NCBI RefSeq assembly: GCF_013408335.1
Contig: NZ_JACBZR010000001.1
Span: 3,945,501-4,009,500 of the forward strand
Length of the DNA stretch: 64,000 bases
Reading direction: 5' to 3'
Source of the DNA: Nocardioides panzhihuensis
Lineage (GTDB): Bacteria; Actinomycetota; Actinomycetes; Propionibacteriales; Nocardioidaceae
In this document: piece after piece, positions 52,590 to 61,696 of the stretch
Layout: each line of letters opens with the position of its first letter
How positions within the stretch are numbered: the first letter of the stretch is position 1
Program-made: the position numbers and the translations under genes
The notes under the pieces: model-generated
Told to the model about the DNA's origin: nothing
The model's input: the letters and a program-made list of their open reading frames with translations, nothing else
Database searches by the model: none

Positions 52590-53150
52590 ATGGCGGACGA
52601 GCACGGCATGACGGATGGACGCAAGCTCCGCGGCCAGCGCCGTCGGGCGCAGATCATCGAGGCGACGCTCGCCGTGGTCCGTCGCGACGGGGCCGCCGGC
52701 GTCACGCACCGCACCGTCGCCAAAGAGGCCGGCATCACCACCAGCCTGACTCTCTACTACTTCGCGACGCTGGACGACCTGCTCGTCGCCGCCCTGACCA
52801 GCGTCACCGACGAGTACACCCGACGCATCCGCGAACTCATCGACGCGGATCCCGACCCTGTCGTCGGCCTCGCTGAGCTGATCGCCGAGTCCGCCGGCTC
52901 TGGTCGGGAACGCGCGCTTGCCGAGCGGGAGCTGTCGACGTTGGCGGCCCGCCGGCCCGCGCTACGGCCGGCGGCCCGGCGGTGGCGCGAGAACGTCGCC
53001 GAGCTCGCGCGGACCCAGACGAGCAGCAGCGATGCCGTGGCCGCCGTCGTGGCTCTCTCCGACGGTCTCTGCGCAGCGATCCTTCTCGACGACGACCCGA
53101 CACCGGACCACGACCACATCAGCGCCATCCTTCGCGCGGCACTGAGCTGA
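52590..53150 (+). CDS. TetR-family repressor of the MFS gene
   Basis: The 186-residue protein has a TetR HTH (RRRAQIIEATLAVVRRDGAAGVTHRTVAKEAGITTSLTLYYFATLDDLLVAAL, ~8-65) and a variable all-helical C-terminus. It probably binds the palindrome upstream of the MFS gene and so regulates its own operon. ATG 52590 is used; GTG 52581 is possible. Confidence 0.88.
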   Translation: MADEHGMTDGRKLRGQRRRAQIIEATLAVVRRDGAAGVTHRTVAKEAGITTSLTLYYFATLDDLLVAALTSVTDEYTRRIRELIDADPDPVVGLAELIAESAGSGRERALAERELSTLAARRPALRPAARRWRENVAELARTQTSSSDAVAAVVALSDGLCAAILLDDDPTPDHDHISAILRAALS

Positions 53151-53162
53151 GCCCTCGAAATC

Positions 53163-53196
53163 GAAGAAGCCCGGACCAGATGGTCCGGGCTTCTTC
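53163..53196. terminator. Terminator downstream of tRNA-fMet copy 2 / TetR
   Basis: A perfect 15-bp stem (53163-53177 and 53182-53196, arm gaagaagcccggacc, loop agat). It lies between the convergent TetR gene and the tRNA, like the hairpin beside copy 1, and the two hairpins share ccggacc/ggtccgg cores. Confidence 0.85.
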
Positions 53197-53197
53197 T

Positions 53198-53285
53198 TTG
53201 GAGTAGCGGGGACAGGATTTGAACCTGTGACCTCTGGGTTATGAGCCCAGCGAGCTACCGAGCTGCTCCACCCCGCGTCGCAAGA
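53198..53285. repeat. 88-bp direct repeat containing tRNA-fMet, copy 2
   Basis: Identical to 50784-50871. The two repeats enclose 2.3 kb with the MFS and TetR genes. Confidence 0.9.
53204..53277 (-). tRNA. Initiator tRNA-fMet (CAU), copy 2
   Basis: The 74-nt gene is identical to copy 1, with anticodon CAU at 53241-53243 and the same initiator features. CCA is not encoded. Confidence 0.95.
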
Positions 53286-53356
53286 ACAACATTACCTGCG
53301 GGGGAAACGGATCCCAAATCGGGGATGTCCATCGGCTCGACCACCGGCGGCCGGCG

Positions 53357-56257
53357 TCAGCCGCCGGAGATGAGGTCGGCGGCCTGATCGACCTTGTCCT
53401 GCGCCTCGGCGATGAGCCGCTCGCGCTCGGCGTAGTCGCCGGACTTGCCGGCCTCGTCCGCCTGGGCGAACAGCGTGCGCGCATCCTCGAGAAGCTGGCC
53501 GACCTCGCCCGGCGATTCACCGGAGGGTGGCTTCGTCTCAGCTGGCTCCTCTTCTTCGGGATCCGAGGTGGATGGGGGCGTCGGTGCGACGCCGGTCAGC
53601 GCGACCTCCAGGGCCTCGCTCAACGTCGAGCCGTAACCGACCCTGCCGTCGTAGGAGACCAGCACGAAGGCGAGCTGGGCGTAGCCGGAGGTGGAGGCGG
53701 TCGCCCGGCGGGCGTAGATCGGCTCCACGTACAGGATGCCGTCCTTCGCCGTCGGGTAGGTGATCACCTGGCCCCAGACCGGCGCCGAGCCGGAGCGGTT
53801 GAACGAGGCGACCTCGTCGGCGATCGCCTTGTCCGTTCGGAACTCGTTGGAGACCATGCCCGGGCCCTGGGTGTCCTCGGGGAAGCCGGTGGTGATCCGG
53901 ATCTTCCCGTAGTTCTTCGAGGTGGCGTCCGAGTCGACCGACATCATGGCCGCCAGGTTGGGGCGGTTGTAGGGCACGAAGGTCGACGTGAGCGACCAGC
54001 GAGCCGTGCCCGAGCCGTCGTCGAGGAACATCCGGTAGGGCGTCTGCTGGTGGTTGTCGTCGTTCGGGTCCTCGGGTACGGCCCAGCGCTCGTTACCGGA
54101 GAAGAAGACGTCCGGGTCGGAGACGTGGTAGCGCGCCAGCTGGTAGCGCTGCACCTTGTAGAGGTCCTCGGGGTAGCGAAGGTGCTCCATCAGCTCCTTC
54201 GGGATCGACGACTTCGGCATCACGGTGCCGGGGAAGGCCGCCTGCCAGGTCTGCAGGATCGGGTCCTCCTCGTCCCACTCGTAGAGGGTGACCGTGCCGT
54301 CGTAGGCGTCCACGGTGGCCTTCACCGCGTTGCGCATGTAGTTGATCTCGTCGGTCGGCAGCGTCTGCACTCCGGCCGAGGTCTGGGTGGCGTCGTCGGT
54401 CATCGAGGCGAACGAGTCGCTCGCCGACTGCGGATAACGGTCGGTGGTGGTGTAGCCGTCGACCACCCACTGGATCCGCCCGCCGACGATCGCTGGATAG
54501 ACGTCGTCGTCGAGGGTCAGCCACGGCGCGACCTTCTGCACCCGCTCCTTCGGAGAGCGGTCGTAGAGGATCTCGGAGTTCTCGTTGACGCTTGAGGAGA
54601 GCAGGAAATTTGTGGAACCGAACTGGATGGCGTACATCAGCTGGCGGAAGTTGGACCCGATCGGGACCCCGCCGGCACCTTCGTACGTCGTCCGGGTCTC
54701 GCCATCCTCGGAGTTGTAGTCGAGCTCGACCGCCTTGCTCTTGCCGGCCTTGCCGACGATCGAGTAGTCCGGGGAGTCCTCGCCGAAGTAGACCTTGTCC
54801 TGGAACTCGCCCTGACCGGAGGTCAGGTCGTGCTGGCCGGTGCGGTCACCCTCGGCCCACTGCATCTGGTTCGACTCGGTCTTGTCGTCGGCGCCACGCA
54901 TGTTGGCGTAGGAGGCGATCACGCCGTTGGAGTGGGTGTAGACCGTGTGCAGGTTGGTCCAGGTGCGGTCGGAGTCGGAGATGCCGGCCTGGTTGAGCTC
55001 GCGTACGCCGAGCACGACCGCCCGCTCCTTGCCGCCGACCTCGTAGGTCGAGATGTCGAGCGGCTCGTGCACCGAGTAGTAGGAGCGACCCTGCTGGACC
55101 TGCTCGAACTCGCGGTGGACGACGGTGGAGTCGACGATCGGCAGCGAGGAGGCCGTCTCGTCGAGCTTTTCGGGCGAGGCGCCGTCGGCCTCGGCCTGCG
55201 AGGCGTACTTGGTTATCTCGAGGTCGTCCTTGGCGATGCCGTAGGCCTCCTGGGTGGCCTTGATGTTGGCCGCCAGGTAGGGCTTCTCCTTGTCCTGCTC
55301 GCTCGGCCGGACCTGGAAGCCCTGCACGACCGCGGGCCAGATCATGCCGATCAGCAGCACCGAGATCGCGAACAGCGAGATCGCGATCGAGGGCAGCTGC
55401 CAGCTGCGCCGCCACATGTTCAGGATGAAGAGGATCCCGCAGATCACCGCGATCGCGAGCAGGATCTGGTTGGCCGGGAGCACCGCGTGCTCGTCGGTGT
55501 AGGTCATCCCGTCCAGGCGAGGCCCCGAACCGTTGACCAGGTCGTAGCGGTCGACCCAGTAGTCGAGCCCCTTGACCAGCAGGATCAGGCCGAACATGGC
55601 ACTGAGCTGGACCTGCGCCGAGCGAGTGAACCGGTCGCGCTGAGCGGTGAGCCGGATCCCGCCGTAGACGTAGTGGACGATCATCGCTCCGATGGTGCCG
55701 AGGATCAGCCCGGTCAGGGCGAAGTTGACCAGGTAGTGCCACCACGGCAGATCGAAGATGTAGAAGCCGACGTCCTTGCCGAAGAACTGGTCCTTCTTGT
55801 CGAAGTCACGCCCGTGGCGCCACATCAGATACGTGCGCCACTGGCCCGAGCCCGAGAACCCGGCGAAGATCCCCGAGACGCCGGCGATGCCGATCAGCAG
55901 CCAGGTGCGGATCGGGGCGATCGCGTCGCGGTAGCGGTCCATACCGCCGATGTCGTCGGCCGGGTGGAAGTAGGGGCGGGTGCGGTAGGCGAGCGCCGCA
56001 GGCAACCCGATCAAGATCGCCATCAGCACACCGAAGATGACGAAGAGCGCCGTCCGCGTCCAGAAGACCGTGCCGAAGACGCTGCTGAAGTCGATCGCGT
56101 CGTACCACAGCGCGTCGGTGTAGATCGCCGCGAAGGCGCTGATGCTGAAGAAGAGCACGATCACCGATACGGCCGCGATCGCCAGCCAGCGGTTGCGACC
56201 GGTGCTCTGGGTGCGCGCCGGCGCCTGCGCCGGGTCGTCGTCGTCAAACAAGCTCAT
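53357..56257 (-). CDS. UPF0182-family membrane protein
   Basis: The 966-residue protein has seven or so N-terminal membrane segments (RWLAIAAVSVIVLFFSISAFAAIYTDALWY, ...) and a long extracytoplasmic region with YSVHEPLDISTYEVGG and WVVDGYTTTDRYPQS. Its end is acidic (DPEEEEPAETKPP). This is the actinobacterial UPF0182/COG1615 family, function unknown. It overlaps the PPA1309-family gene by 4 bases. Confidence 0.93.
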   Translation of the reverse strand: MSLFDDDDPAQAPARTQSTGRNRWLAIAAVSVIVLFFSISAFAAIYTDALWYDAIDFSSVFGTVFWTRTALFVIFGVLMAILIGLPAALAYRTRPYFHPADDIGGMDRYRDAIAPIRTWLLIGIAGVSGIFAGFSGSGQWRTYLMWRHGRDFDKKDQFFGKDVGFYIFDLPWWHYLVNFALTGLILGTIGAMIVHYVYGGIRLTAQRDRFTRSAQVQLSAMFGLILLVKGLDYWVDRYDLVNGSGPRLDGMTYTDEHAVLPANQILLAIAVICGILFILNMWRRSWQLPSIAISLFAISVLLIGMIWPAVVQGFQVRPSEQDKEKPYLAANIKATQEAYGIAKDDLEITKYASQAEADGASPEKLDETASSLPIVDSTVVHREFEQVQQGRSYYSVHEPLDISTYEVGGKERAVVLGVRELNQAGISDSDRTWTNLHTVYTHSNGVIASYANMRGADDKTESNQMQWAEGDRTGQHDLTSGQGEFQDKVYFGEDSPDYSIVGKAGKSKAVELDYNSEDGETRTTYEGAGGVPIGSNFRQLMYAIQFGSTNFLLSSSVNENSEILYDRSPKERVQKVAPWLTLDDDVYPAIVGGRIQWVVDGYTTTDRYPQSASDSFASMTDDATQTSAGVQTLPTDEINYMRNAVKATVDAYDGTVTLYEWDEEDPILQTWQAAFPGTVMPKSSIPKELMEHLRYPEDLYKVQRYQLARYHVSDPDVFFSGNERWAVPEDPNDDNHQQTPYRMFLDDGSGTARWSLTSTFVPYNRPNLAAMMSVDSDATSKNYGKIRITTGFPEDTQGPGMVSNEFRTDKAIADEVASFNRSGSAPVWGQVITYPTAKDGILYVEPIYARRATASTSGYAQLAFVLVSYDGRVGYGSTLSEALEVALTGVAPTPPSTSDPEEEEPAETKPPSGESPGEVGQLLEDARTLFAQADEAGKSGDYAERERLIAEAQDKVDQAADLISGG

Positions 56258-56865
56258 CGGTCGCCCTCGCTGTCCGGGATCTCCTCGAGGGGAGTCTCCT
56301 CCAGAGTGACACGCAGCAGTTCAAGCAGCTCCGGGACCAGGTCGACGCCGCCGATGACCGACTGGTCGTCGTCGTGCGCCTTCAACCTCAGCGCACAGTA
56401 CGTCGCACCAGCACGTGTCGCACCGGCCACGATGCGTACCTCTTGCCGGTCGGGGTGTGCCTTGGCGAACTCGGCGGCCGCCTCGGCGTCCTCAGGGATC
56501 TTCCCGTCTGCGTCGGGCGGCAGCACCAAGCGCTCGACGACCGCGGCGCAGCCGGTGACGCCTTGCGGCCAGGCGGTCGTCTGGAGGACCTCCTCCAGCT
56601 GGGTCGTGACCGGGATCTGATCCTGCTCGATCGGGGTCAGCGACCCGTCCTGGTCGGGAGCGTCCAGGCCCATCATCGTGGCGAGCGCGGGCTCGGCCTC
56701 GACCAGCGCGGCGGTGTCGACGAGCGCGAAGAGCCTCGCCGGTCCGTCCCAGCCCTCGCCGGCGACGTGGGCCTCGATCTCGAGGACCGCCGTGGCCAGC
56801 GCGGGGTCGGTCTCCAGGTCGAGTCCGCGGCTGAGCTCAGGCGTCGGCTCAGGGGTGTCGTTCAC
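56254..56865 (-). CDS. PPA1309-family conserved protein
   Basis: The 203-residue protein has the features of the PPA1309 family of actinobacteria: WDGPARLFALVDTAALVEAEP and LEEVLQTTAWPQGVTGCAAVVER, VRIVAGATRAGATYCALRLK. Function is unknown. It is coupled by 4-base overlaps to both neighbours (PDZ protease and UPF0182), a conserved actinobacterial arrangement. Confidence 0.9.
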   Translation of the reverse strand: MNDTPEPTPELSRGLDLETDPALATAVLEIEAHVAGEGWDGPARLFALVDTAALVEAEPALATMMGLDAPDQDGSLTPIEQDQIPVTTQLEEVLQTTAWPQGVTGCAAVVERLVLPPDADGKIPEDAEAAAEFAKAHPDRQEVRIVAGATRAGATYCALRLKAHDDDQSVIGGVDLVPELLELLRVTLEETPLEEIPDSEGDR

Positions 56866-57908
56866 TTCGTGCTCCCACAGGTCGGCAGCTTGGCATTGGG
56901 GTCCTCGGTCCAGGAATCGATGGCCTCGATGGCGTCATCGAGAGTCTCCACACGGGTCAGGCGCATGTCACCGTTCGCAGCGCCCTCGACGTCTTGGCAG
57001 TTGCCGGCGGGCACCAGGAAGAGCTCGGCTCCGTCCTCGGCCGCACCCGGGATCTTCTGCTGGATCCCGCCGATCGGGCCGACGTTGCCGTCACCGTCGA
57101 TGGTGCCGGTGCCGGCGATCTTCCGCTCGTCGGTCAGCGAGTCCTCGGTGAGGGTGTCGTAGACCGAGAGCGCCATCATCAGCCCCGCGCTCGGCCCGCC
57201 GATGGCCGGGTCGAGGGTGATCTTGATGTCGTAGGGGAACTCGTAGGTCGCCCCCAGCGAGACACCGATGTAGGCCTTGCCGTCCTTCTCACCGGTCTTG
57301 ACGGTCTCGGTGCGCTTCTTGCCGTCGCGCTCGACGGTCATCTCGACCGTGTCTCCGGGCTCGACCTTCTGCACCTCGGTGACGACCTCCTGAGGAGTGT
57401 CGACCGCCTGGTCGCCGACCTTGGTGACCACGTCGTCGGCCTTCAGCTTGCCGGCTGCCGGCGCGTCCTTGGCCACCTCGGCGACCGAGACCTCGTCGAC
57501 GTCCTCACCGAGCTTGGTCAGCGCCGCCGCGATCGCCGCGTCCTGGGCGCTGGCCATCTGCACCTGCCCGGCCTCACGGTCGTCCTCGACGGTGCCCTGG
57601 TCCGGGTAGGCGACCTCGCGCGGGTAGACCGCCTCGGTGTCGCTCATCCACGCGCCCAGCAGGGTCCACAGCCCGAGCCTGGCCTCGCGGGTGGTCTCGG
57701 AGACAGTGGTCATCCGCAGCTGTCCCTCGTCGTCGTAGGTCTTGTGACCCTCGACCTGGACGATGTCCTTGCCGTCGAACTCGCCCAGGACGTTCACCGT
57801 CGGCCCAGGGCTGTAGATCGTGTAAGGCAGCGGAACCACCCACGCGATCACGATCAGGGCGACGACGAGCGGCAGGGCGATGAGACCCGCCAGGGTGCGC
57901 TGCGTCAT
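56862..57908 (-). CDS. PDZ-domain Lon-like protease (YlbL family)
   Basis: The 348-residue protein has one N-terminal membrane anchor (LAGLIALPLVVALIVIAWVV), a PDZ-like domain (~130-205, LKADDVVTKVGDQAVDTPQEVV) and a Lon-type proteolytic domain with catalytic Ser in DPAIGGPSAGLMMAL and Lys in GGIQQKIPGA. It is membrane-anchored, active site outside. It starts the operon with PPA1309 and UPF0182. Confidence 0.92.
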   Translation of the reverse strand: MTQRTLAGLIALPLVVALIVIAWVVPLPYTIYSPGPTVNVLGEFDGKDIVQVEGHKTYDDEGQLRMTTVSETTREARLGLWTLLGAWMSDTEAVYPREVAYPDQGTVEDDREAGQVQMASAQDAAIAAALTKLGEDVDEVSVAEVAKDAPAAGKLKADDVVTKVGDQAVDTPQEVVTEVQKVEPGDTVEMTVERDGKKRTETVKTGEKDGKAYIGVSLGATYEFPYDIKITLDPAIGGPSAGLMMALSVYDTLTEDSLTDERKIAGTGTIDGDGNVGPIGGIQQKIPGAAEDGAELFLVPAGNCQDVEGAANGDMRLTRVETLDDAIEAIDSWTEDPNAKLPTCGSTK

Positions 57909-57965
57909 AGCGTCACCTTCTCATTCGAGACAAACAGGTGAACGAGGGTGGGTCTCGACAAGCTC

Positions 57966-57988
57966 GGGGCCACTTCGTTCAGACCCCG
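57966..57988. repeat. Dispersed repeat family 2, intergenic copy
   Basis: This 23-nt stretch (ggggccacttcgttcagac...) is the exact reverse complement of 20042-20064 in the benC-FCD-benD linker. tctcgacaagctcg (57953-57966) precedes it; the same 14 bases are found in benR at about 16887-16900. Confidence 0.8.
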
Positions 57989-57992
57989 CAAC

Positions 57993-58229
57993 CTAGGAGG
58001 CATCGCGGTTGACACGAACCGCGAGCCCGGTCGACCTGTCGGGCGGCGGCTGGGGCGCTGCGTACTTCTTCGAGCGCTCGCGGGTCTTGGTCTTCTCCAG
58101 CGCGATGCCGAGGCGGCGTACGACCTCTTCCCGGTCCTCCTCGCGCCCCTCACGTCCCAGGAAAGCGACCCAGGCCATCGCCAGCACGGTGATGACCGCA
58201 GAGGGTACGAGCCAGAGCAGGATGTCCAC
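57993..58229 (-). CDS. Small membrane protein, conserved next to moaE in actinobacteria
   Basis: From the GTG at 58229 it encodes 78 residues: a membrane segment (DILLWLVPSAVITVLAMAWVAF) then a basic/acidic tail GREEDREEVVRRLGIALEKT and DRSTGLAVRVNR. I recall this plan in actinobacterial loci beside moaE, but no function is known. The longer frame upstream is rejected because it has no family-like sequence. Confidence 0.65.
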   Translation of the reverse strand: MDILLWLVPSAVITVLAMAWVAFLGREGREEDREEVVRRLGIALEKTKTRERSKKYAAPQPPPDRSTGLAVRVNRDAS

Positions 58230-58429
58230 GATCAGAGCTTGCCCGTGGACTCGGCGTCGAGCCAGGCGCTGTCCAGTGCGCGGCATGGCAAGGCGGAGGA
58301 GGGAGGCGGCCCGGGGTTGGCCGTCGACCGACGACAACGCCGCCAGGACGCGTGATGGGCGGCGCCTGGCCGGCGATCCGAGTTCATGGACATGCTCTTA
58401 ATCGTATTTGGTGTCGCCAACAGCGCGCA

Positions 58430-58867
58430 TCAGGGCGCGCCGACCCACTCGTCCGTGCCGTCGGCGAAGACCTGGTGCTTCCAGATCGGGACCTCGGCCT
58501 TGAGGGTGTCGATGAGGTCGCGAGACGCGGCGAAGGCCTCGCCGCGGTGGCCGGAGGCGGTGGCGACGATGACCGCGATGTCACCGATGTCGAGGTGACC
58601 GGTGCGGTGGACGGCGGCGACGCCCGCGACCCCGTGGTCGGCGGCCACCTTCTCGGCGACCTCCGTCAAGCGCGCGAGGGCGGTCGGGTGGGCCTGATAG
58701 TCGAGGCCGGTCACGCCCTTGCCGCCGTCGTGGTCGCGTACGCGGCCGACGAAGAGGGTCACCCCGCCGGAAGCGTCGTCGTCGAGAGCGTCCATCACCT
58801 CGGTGACGTCGAGCGGGGTGTCCCGGATGTCGAGGAGCTTCACGGCGCCCTTCTTAGGTTCAGCCAT
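58430..58867 (-). CDS. moaE: Molybdopterin synthase catalytic subunit
   Basis: The 145-residue protein matches MoaE: GGVTLFVGRVRDHDGGKGVTGLDYQAHP, VHRTGHLDIGDIAVIVATASGHRGEAF and catalytic-region KAEVPIWKHQ. It makes molybdopterin from cPMP with sulfur from MoaD. MoaD is not next to it here. It diverges from the DUF2342 gene. Confidence 0.95.
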   Translation of the reverse strand: MAEPKKGAVKLLDIRDTPLDVTEVMDALDDDASGGVTLFVGRVRDHDGGKGVTGLDYQAHPTALARLTEVAEKVAADHGVAGVAAVHRTGHLDIGDIAVIVATASGHRGEAFAASRDLIDTLKAEVPIWKHQVFADGTDEWVGAP

Positions 58868-58924
58868 GAGATACAGACTAGTCCTTGCAGACGGTGGGCT
58901 TCCGTAACCGCGTAGGCTGGAGAC

Positions 58925-60277
58925 ATGAGTCAGACCCCAGGTGGCCCCGACGAGCCGGAGGAGCCGGAGAACCCGTTCAAGGGCACGCCCTTTGAAGCTT
59001 TCTTCGGTGGTTTCCCGATCGGCGGAGTCGGCGGCGGCCCCGGCGGCATGCCTGACCTGAGCCAGATCTTCGGTCAGATCCAGTCGCTGCTACAGCCCTA
59101 TGACGGCCCACTGAACTGGGACGTCGCGATGGACCTTGCCCGCAAGGTCGCCGCATCCACACCCGACCCGACGCCTTCTCAGCGACAGAAGGACGCGGTC
59201 GCCGACGCGATCCAGCTGGCCGACCACTGGCTGGAGGAGACCACCTCCTTCCCCGCCGGTGTGAAGTCCGCCACCGCCTGGTCGAAGGCGGAGTGGCTGG
59301 TCAACACGCTGGACGCGTGGAAGCCGCTGATCGAGCCGGTCGCGGCCTCCACGGCGAGCGCGATGAGCGGGCAGCTCCCCGAGGAGATGAAGGCCCAGAT
59401 GGGTCCGATGATCGGGTTCGTCGGCAAGGCGATGGGCGCGTTGTACGCGAACCAGGCCGGCACCGGCCTCGGCCATCTCGCTGGCGAGGTCATCTCGGTC
59501 TCCGACATCGGCATCCCGCTCGCCGAGTCCGGTCAGGCCGCGCTGCTGCCGGTCAACGTCGAGCCCTTCGCCGAGGGCCTGGGCGTCAGCACCGACGACG
59601 TGCTGCTCTTCCTGGCCCTGCGTGAGGCGGCCCATCAGCGGCTCTTCGCGGGAGTGCCGTGGCTGCGCGACCATGTCGTCTCGGCCGTCACCGACTACGC
59701 GCAGGGCGTAGAGCTCAACATGGAGACCATGCAGCAGCGGATCGAGGAGCAGATGCGCGGCCTCGACCTCTCCGCGATGCAGGACCCCACGCAGCTGCAG
59801 AACATGTTCGAGGAAGGCATGTTCGAGGTGCCCGACTCGCCGGTGCAGAAGGCTGCGCTGGAGCGGCTCGAGATCGTGCTGGCGCTCGTCGAGGGTTGGG
59901 TCGACGAGGTCGTCGCCCTGGCCACCGCCGACAAGATGCCGGTTGCCGCCCAGCTGCAGGAGGCCGTACGCCGCCGCCGGGCTGCCGGCGGTCCGGCCGA
60001 ACAGACCTTCGCGACCCTGGTCGGCCTGGAGCTGCGACCGCGGCGGCTGCGGGACGCGGCCGCGCTGTGGGGCTCGCTGCGCACCCGGCAGGGCGTCGAG
60101 GCCCGCGACGGCGTCTGGATGTCCCCGGCGCTGCTGCCCACCTCGGCCGACCTGGACGACCCGCTCGGCTTCCGCGAGGGCGCCGAGGCTCCCGACGTCG
60201 AGTCGATCGACTTCGACGAGGAGCTCAAGAAGCTGCTCGGTGGCGACAGCGACACTCGCGGAGACTCGGAGGAGTGA
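58925..60277 (+). CDS. Zinc-dependent metalloprotease, DUF2342 family
   Basis: The 450-residue protein starts with a Gly/Pro-rich tail (GTPFEAFFGGFPIGGVGGG) and has the family's zinc region LREAAHQRLF (HxxxH variant, REAAH) with ELNMETMQQRIEEQMRG later. Length and order match actinobacterial DUF2342 proteins. Its substrate is unknown. Its stop overlaps the NUDIX start (GTGA). Confidence 0.88.
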   Translation: MSQTPGGPDEPEEPENPFKGTPFEAFFGGFPIGGVGGGPGGMPDLSQIFGQIQSLLQPYDGPLNWDVAMDLARKVAASTPDPTPSQRQKDAVADAIQLADHWLEETTSFPAGVKSATAWSKAEWLVNTLDAWKPLIEPVAASTASAMSGQLPEEMKAQMGPMIGFVGKAMGALYANQAGTGLGHLAGEVISVSDIGIPLAESGQAALLPVNVEPFAEGLGVSTDDVLLFLALREAAHQRLFAGVPWLRDHVVSAVTDYAQGVELNMETMQQRIEEQMRGLDLSAMQDPTQLQNMFEEGMFEVPDSPVQKAALERLEIVLALVEGWVDEVVALATADKMPVAAQLQEAVRRRRAAGGPAEQTFATLVGLELRPRRLRDAAALWGSLRTRQGVEARDGVWMSPALLPTSADLDDPLGFREGAEAPDVESIDFDEELKKLLGGDSDTRGDSEE

Positions 60278-60813
60278 GTCTGCACGCCGACGCGCTCGCG
60301 ATGCTGCGAGCGTGGGCAGCGCCGTCCGACTCGCAGGAGGTTCTGCGGCAGCGCTATGTCGCTCACCTCGAGACGAACCCTGAGGGTGTCTTCAAGCCGT
60401 GCGTCCCCGACCATCTGACGGCCTCGTGCCTGGTGGTCTCGCAGGACGGCGCGCAGGTCCTGCTGACCCACCACCGCAAGGCCCGGCGCTGGTTCCAGTT
60501 CGGTGGTCACCTCGAGCAGGGGGACCCCACGCTGTGGGCCGCGGCTGCCCGCGAGCTGCGCGAGGAGTCGGGTGTGCCAGACCTGGAGCCACTGCCTGGC
60601 ATCGTCCAGCTCTCCGAGCACCCGGTCCCCTTCTGTGCTCCGTCCGGTGACGTCCACCACCTCGACGTACGCTTCGTGGCCGTCGCCCCCGCGGGTGTGG
60701 CTCCGGAGGTGAGCGAGGAGTCGCTGGACGTGCGTTGGTGGCCCGTCGACAGCATTCCCGACCCCGACGAAGACCTCCTCGAGCTGGCCAAGCTCGCCCA
60801 GGCTCGCCTCTAG
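60274..60813 (+). CDS. NUDIX hydrolase
   Basis: The 179-residue protein has the Nudix helix in FGGHLEQGDPTLWAAAARELREESGV; the REL-REES-G core is intact while the first Glu position is replaced by Pro. It hydrolyses a nucleoside diphosphate linked to X; substrate unknown. It starts at GTG 60274, coupled to the DUF2342 gene; the long open frame upstream is antiphase to that gene. It converges on the AraC gene. Confidence 0.88.
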   Translation: MSLHADALAMLRAWAAPSDSQEVLRQRYVAHLETNPEGVFKPCVPDHLTASCLVVSQDGAQVLLTHHRKARRWFQFGGHLEQGDPTLWAAAARELREESGVPDLEPLPGIVQLSEHPVPFCAPSGDVHHLDVRFVAVAPAGVAPEVSEESLDVRWWPVDSIPDPDEDLLELAKLAQARL

Positions 60814-61631
60814 CCCGGGGCTCTCCCGAGTGCGGTGTGAGCGGTCGGCCGACGGGTGAGGGCGAGCGCGGCGGGCGGTTCACCGGCGTACCGGACGACG
60901 TCGCGGGTCAGGTGGCTCTGGTCGGCATAGCCGTGACGGGCCGCGATCTCGGCCACGGTCAGCCGGCCGAGGTCGGCTACGGCGCGCTCGAAACGTACGA
61001 CGCCCGCGGCCGCCTTCGGGGTGAGCCCGACGGTGCGTTGGAAGCAGGTCGTGACATAGCGGTGACTCCATCCGGTCTCTGCCACCAGGTCCCGGATGCG
61101 CACCTGACCTCCGGACTCGGCGATCCGCTCCCACAACCACGACGCCAGCGGGTCGACCGGACCGACTGCTCGCGCCAGCAGGATCGACTGGACCAGGTCG
61201 AACCTTCCGCGCCACGTGACTGCCTCCGCGAGCTGCTCCTCGAAGGACGGTCCGAGCTCCGGGACCAGATCCGCGGCGGGCACCACCCGGCCGGCCACCT
61301 CACGTCCCGGGACACCGAGCAGCCGGGAGACGCCGATCGGCGTCAGGTAGACCTGCACGCAGGCGTGGCTACGCCCGGACCGGGTCGCGACCGGCCCGGG
61401 CATGAAGCCCGACAGGAACGACCCGTACGTCCCGACGCCCTCCCCCGCGGCGACGTCGACTATCTCGAACGGATCCCCGAAGGAGACGATCAGCGGCAGC
61501 AGGGTCCCCGCCGGCTGACGCCGCTCGAGCGGCGCGGCCGACCGCTCACGGAAACCGACGATGCCCGCCACCAGACCCTGCAGACCAGGGTGGGTCGGCA
61601 GTCGTACGATCTCGCGGGTCACGCCCGTCAT
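60810..61631 (-). CDS. AraC-family regulator with N-terminal DUF6597-like domain
   Basis: The 273-residue protein has a sensor half (~1-165; LPTHPGLQGLVAGIVGFRE, YGSFLSGFMPGPVAT) and an AraC HTH (VRIRDLVAETGWSHRYVTTCFQRTVGLTPKAAAGVVRFERA, TVAEIAARHGYADQSHLTRD). It diverges from the DHFR-like gene by 65 bp, which it probably regulates. Confidence 0.86.
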   Translation of the reverse strand: MTGVTREIVRLPTHPGLQGLVAGIVGFRERSAAPLERRQPAGTLLPLIVSFGDPFEIVDVAAGEGVGTYGSFLSGFMPGPVATRSGRSHACVQVYLTPIGVSRLLGVPGREVAGRVVPAADLVPELGPSFEEQLAEAVTWRGRFDLVQSILLARAVGPVDPLASWLWERIAESGGQVRIRDLVAETGWSHRYVTTCFQRTVGLTPKAAAGVVRFERAVADLGRLTVAEIAARHGYADQSHLTRDVVRYAGEPPAALALTRRPTAHTALGRAPG

Positions 61632-61696
61632 ACCTCGATGATCGCCGGTCGATTTCGTTCAAGCCAGCCGATTCGAGAAACGCGCAGACTGTCGCC

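Noticed and set aside
50784..53285. Integrated element with attL/attR and integrase
   Set aside because: The repeat covers an entire tRNA rather than its 3' end, and no integrase or recombinase is encoded between the copies; only a passive cassette can be claimed.
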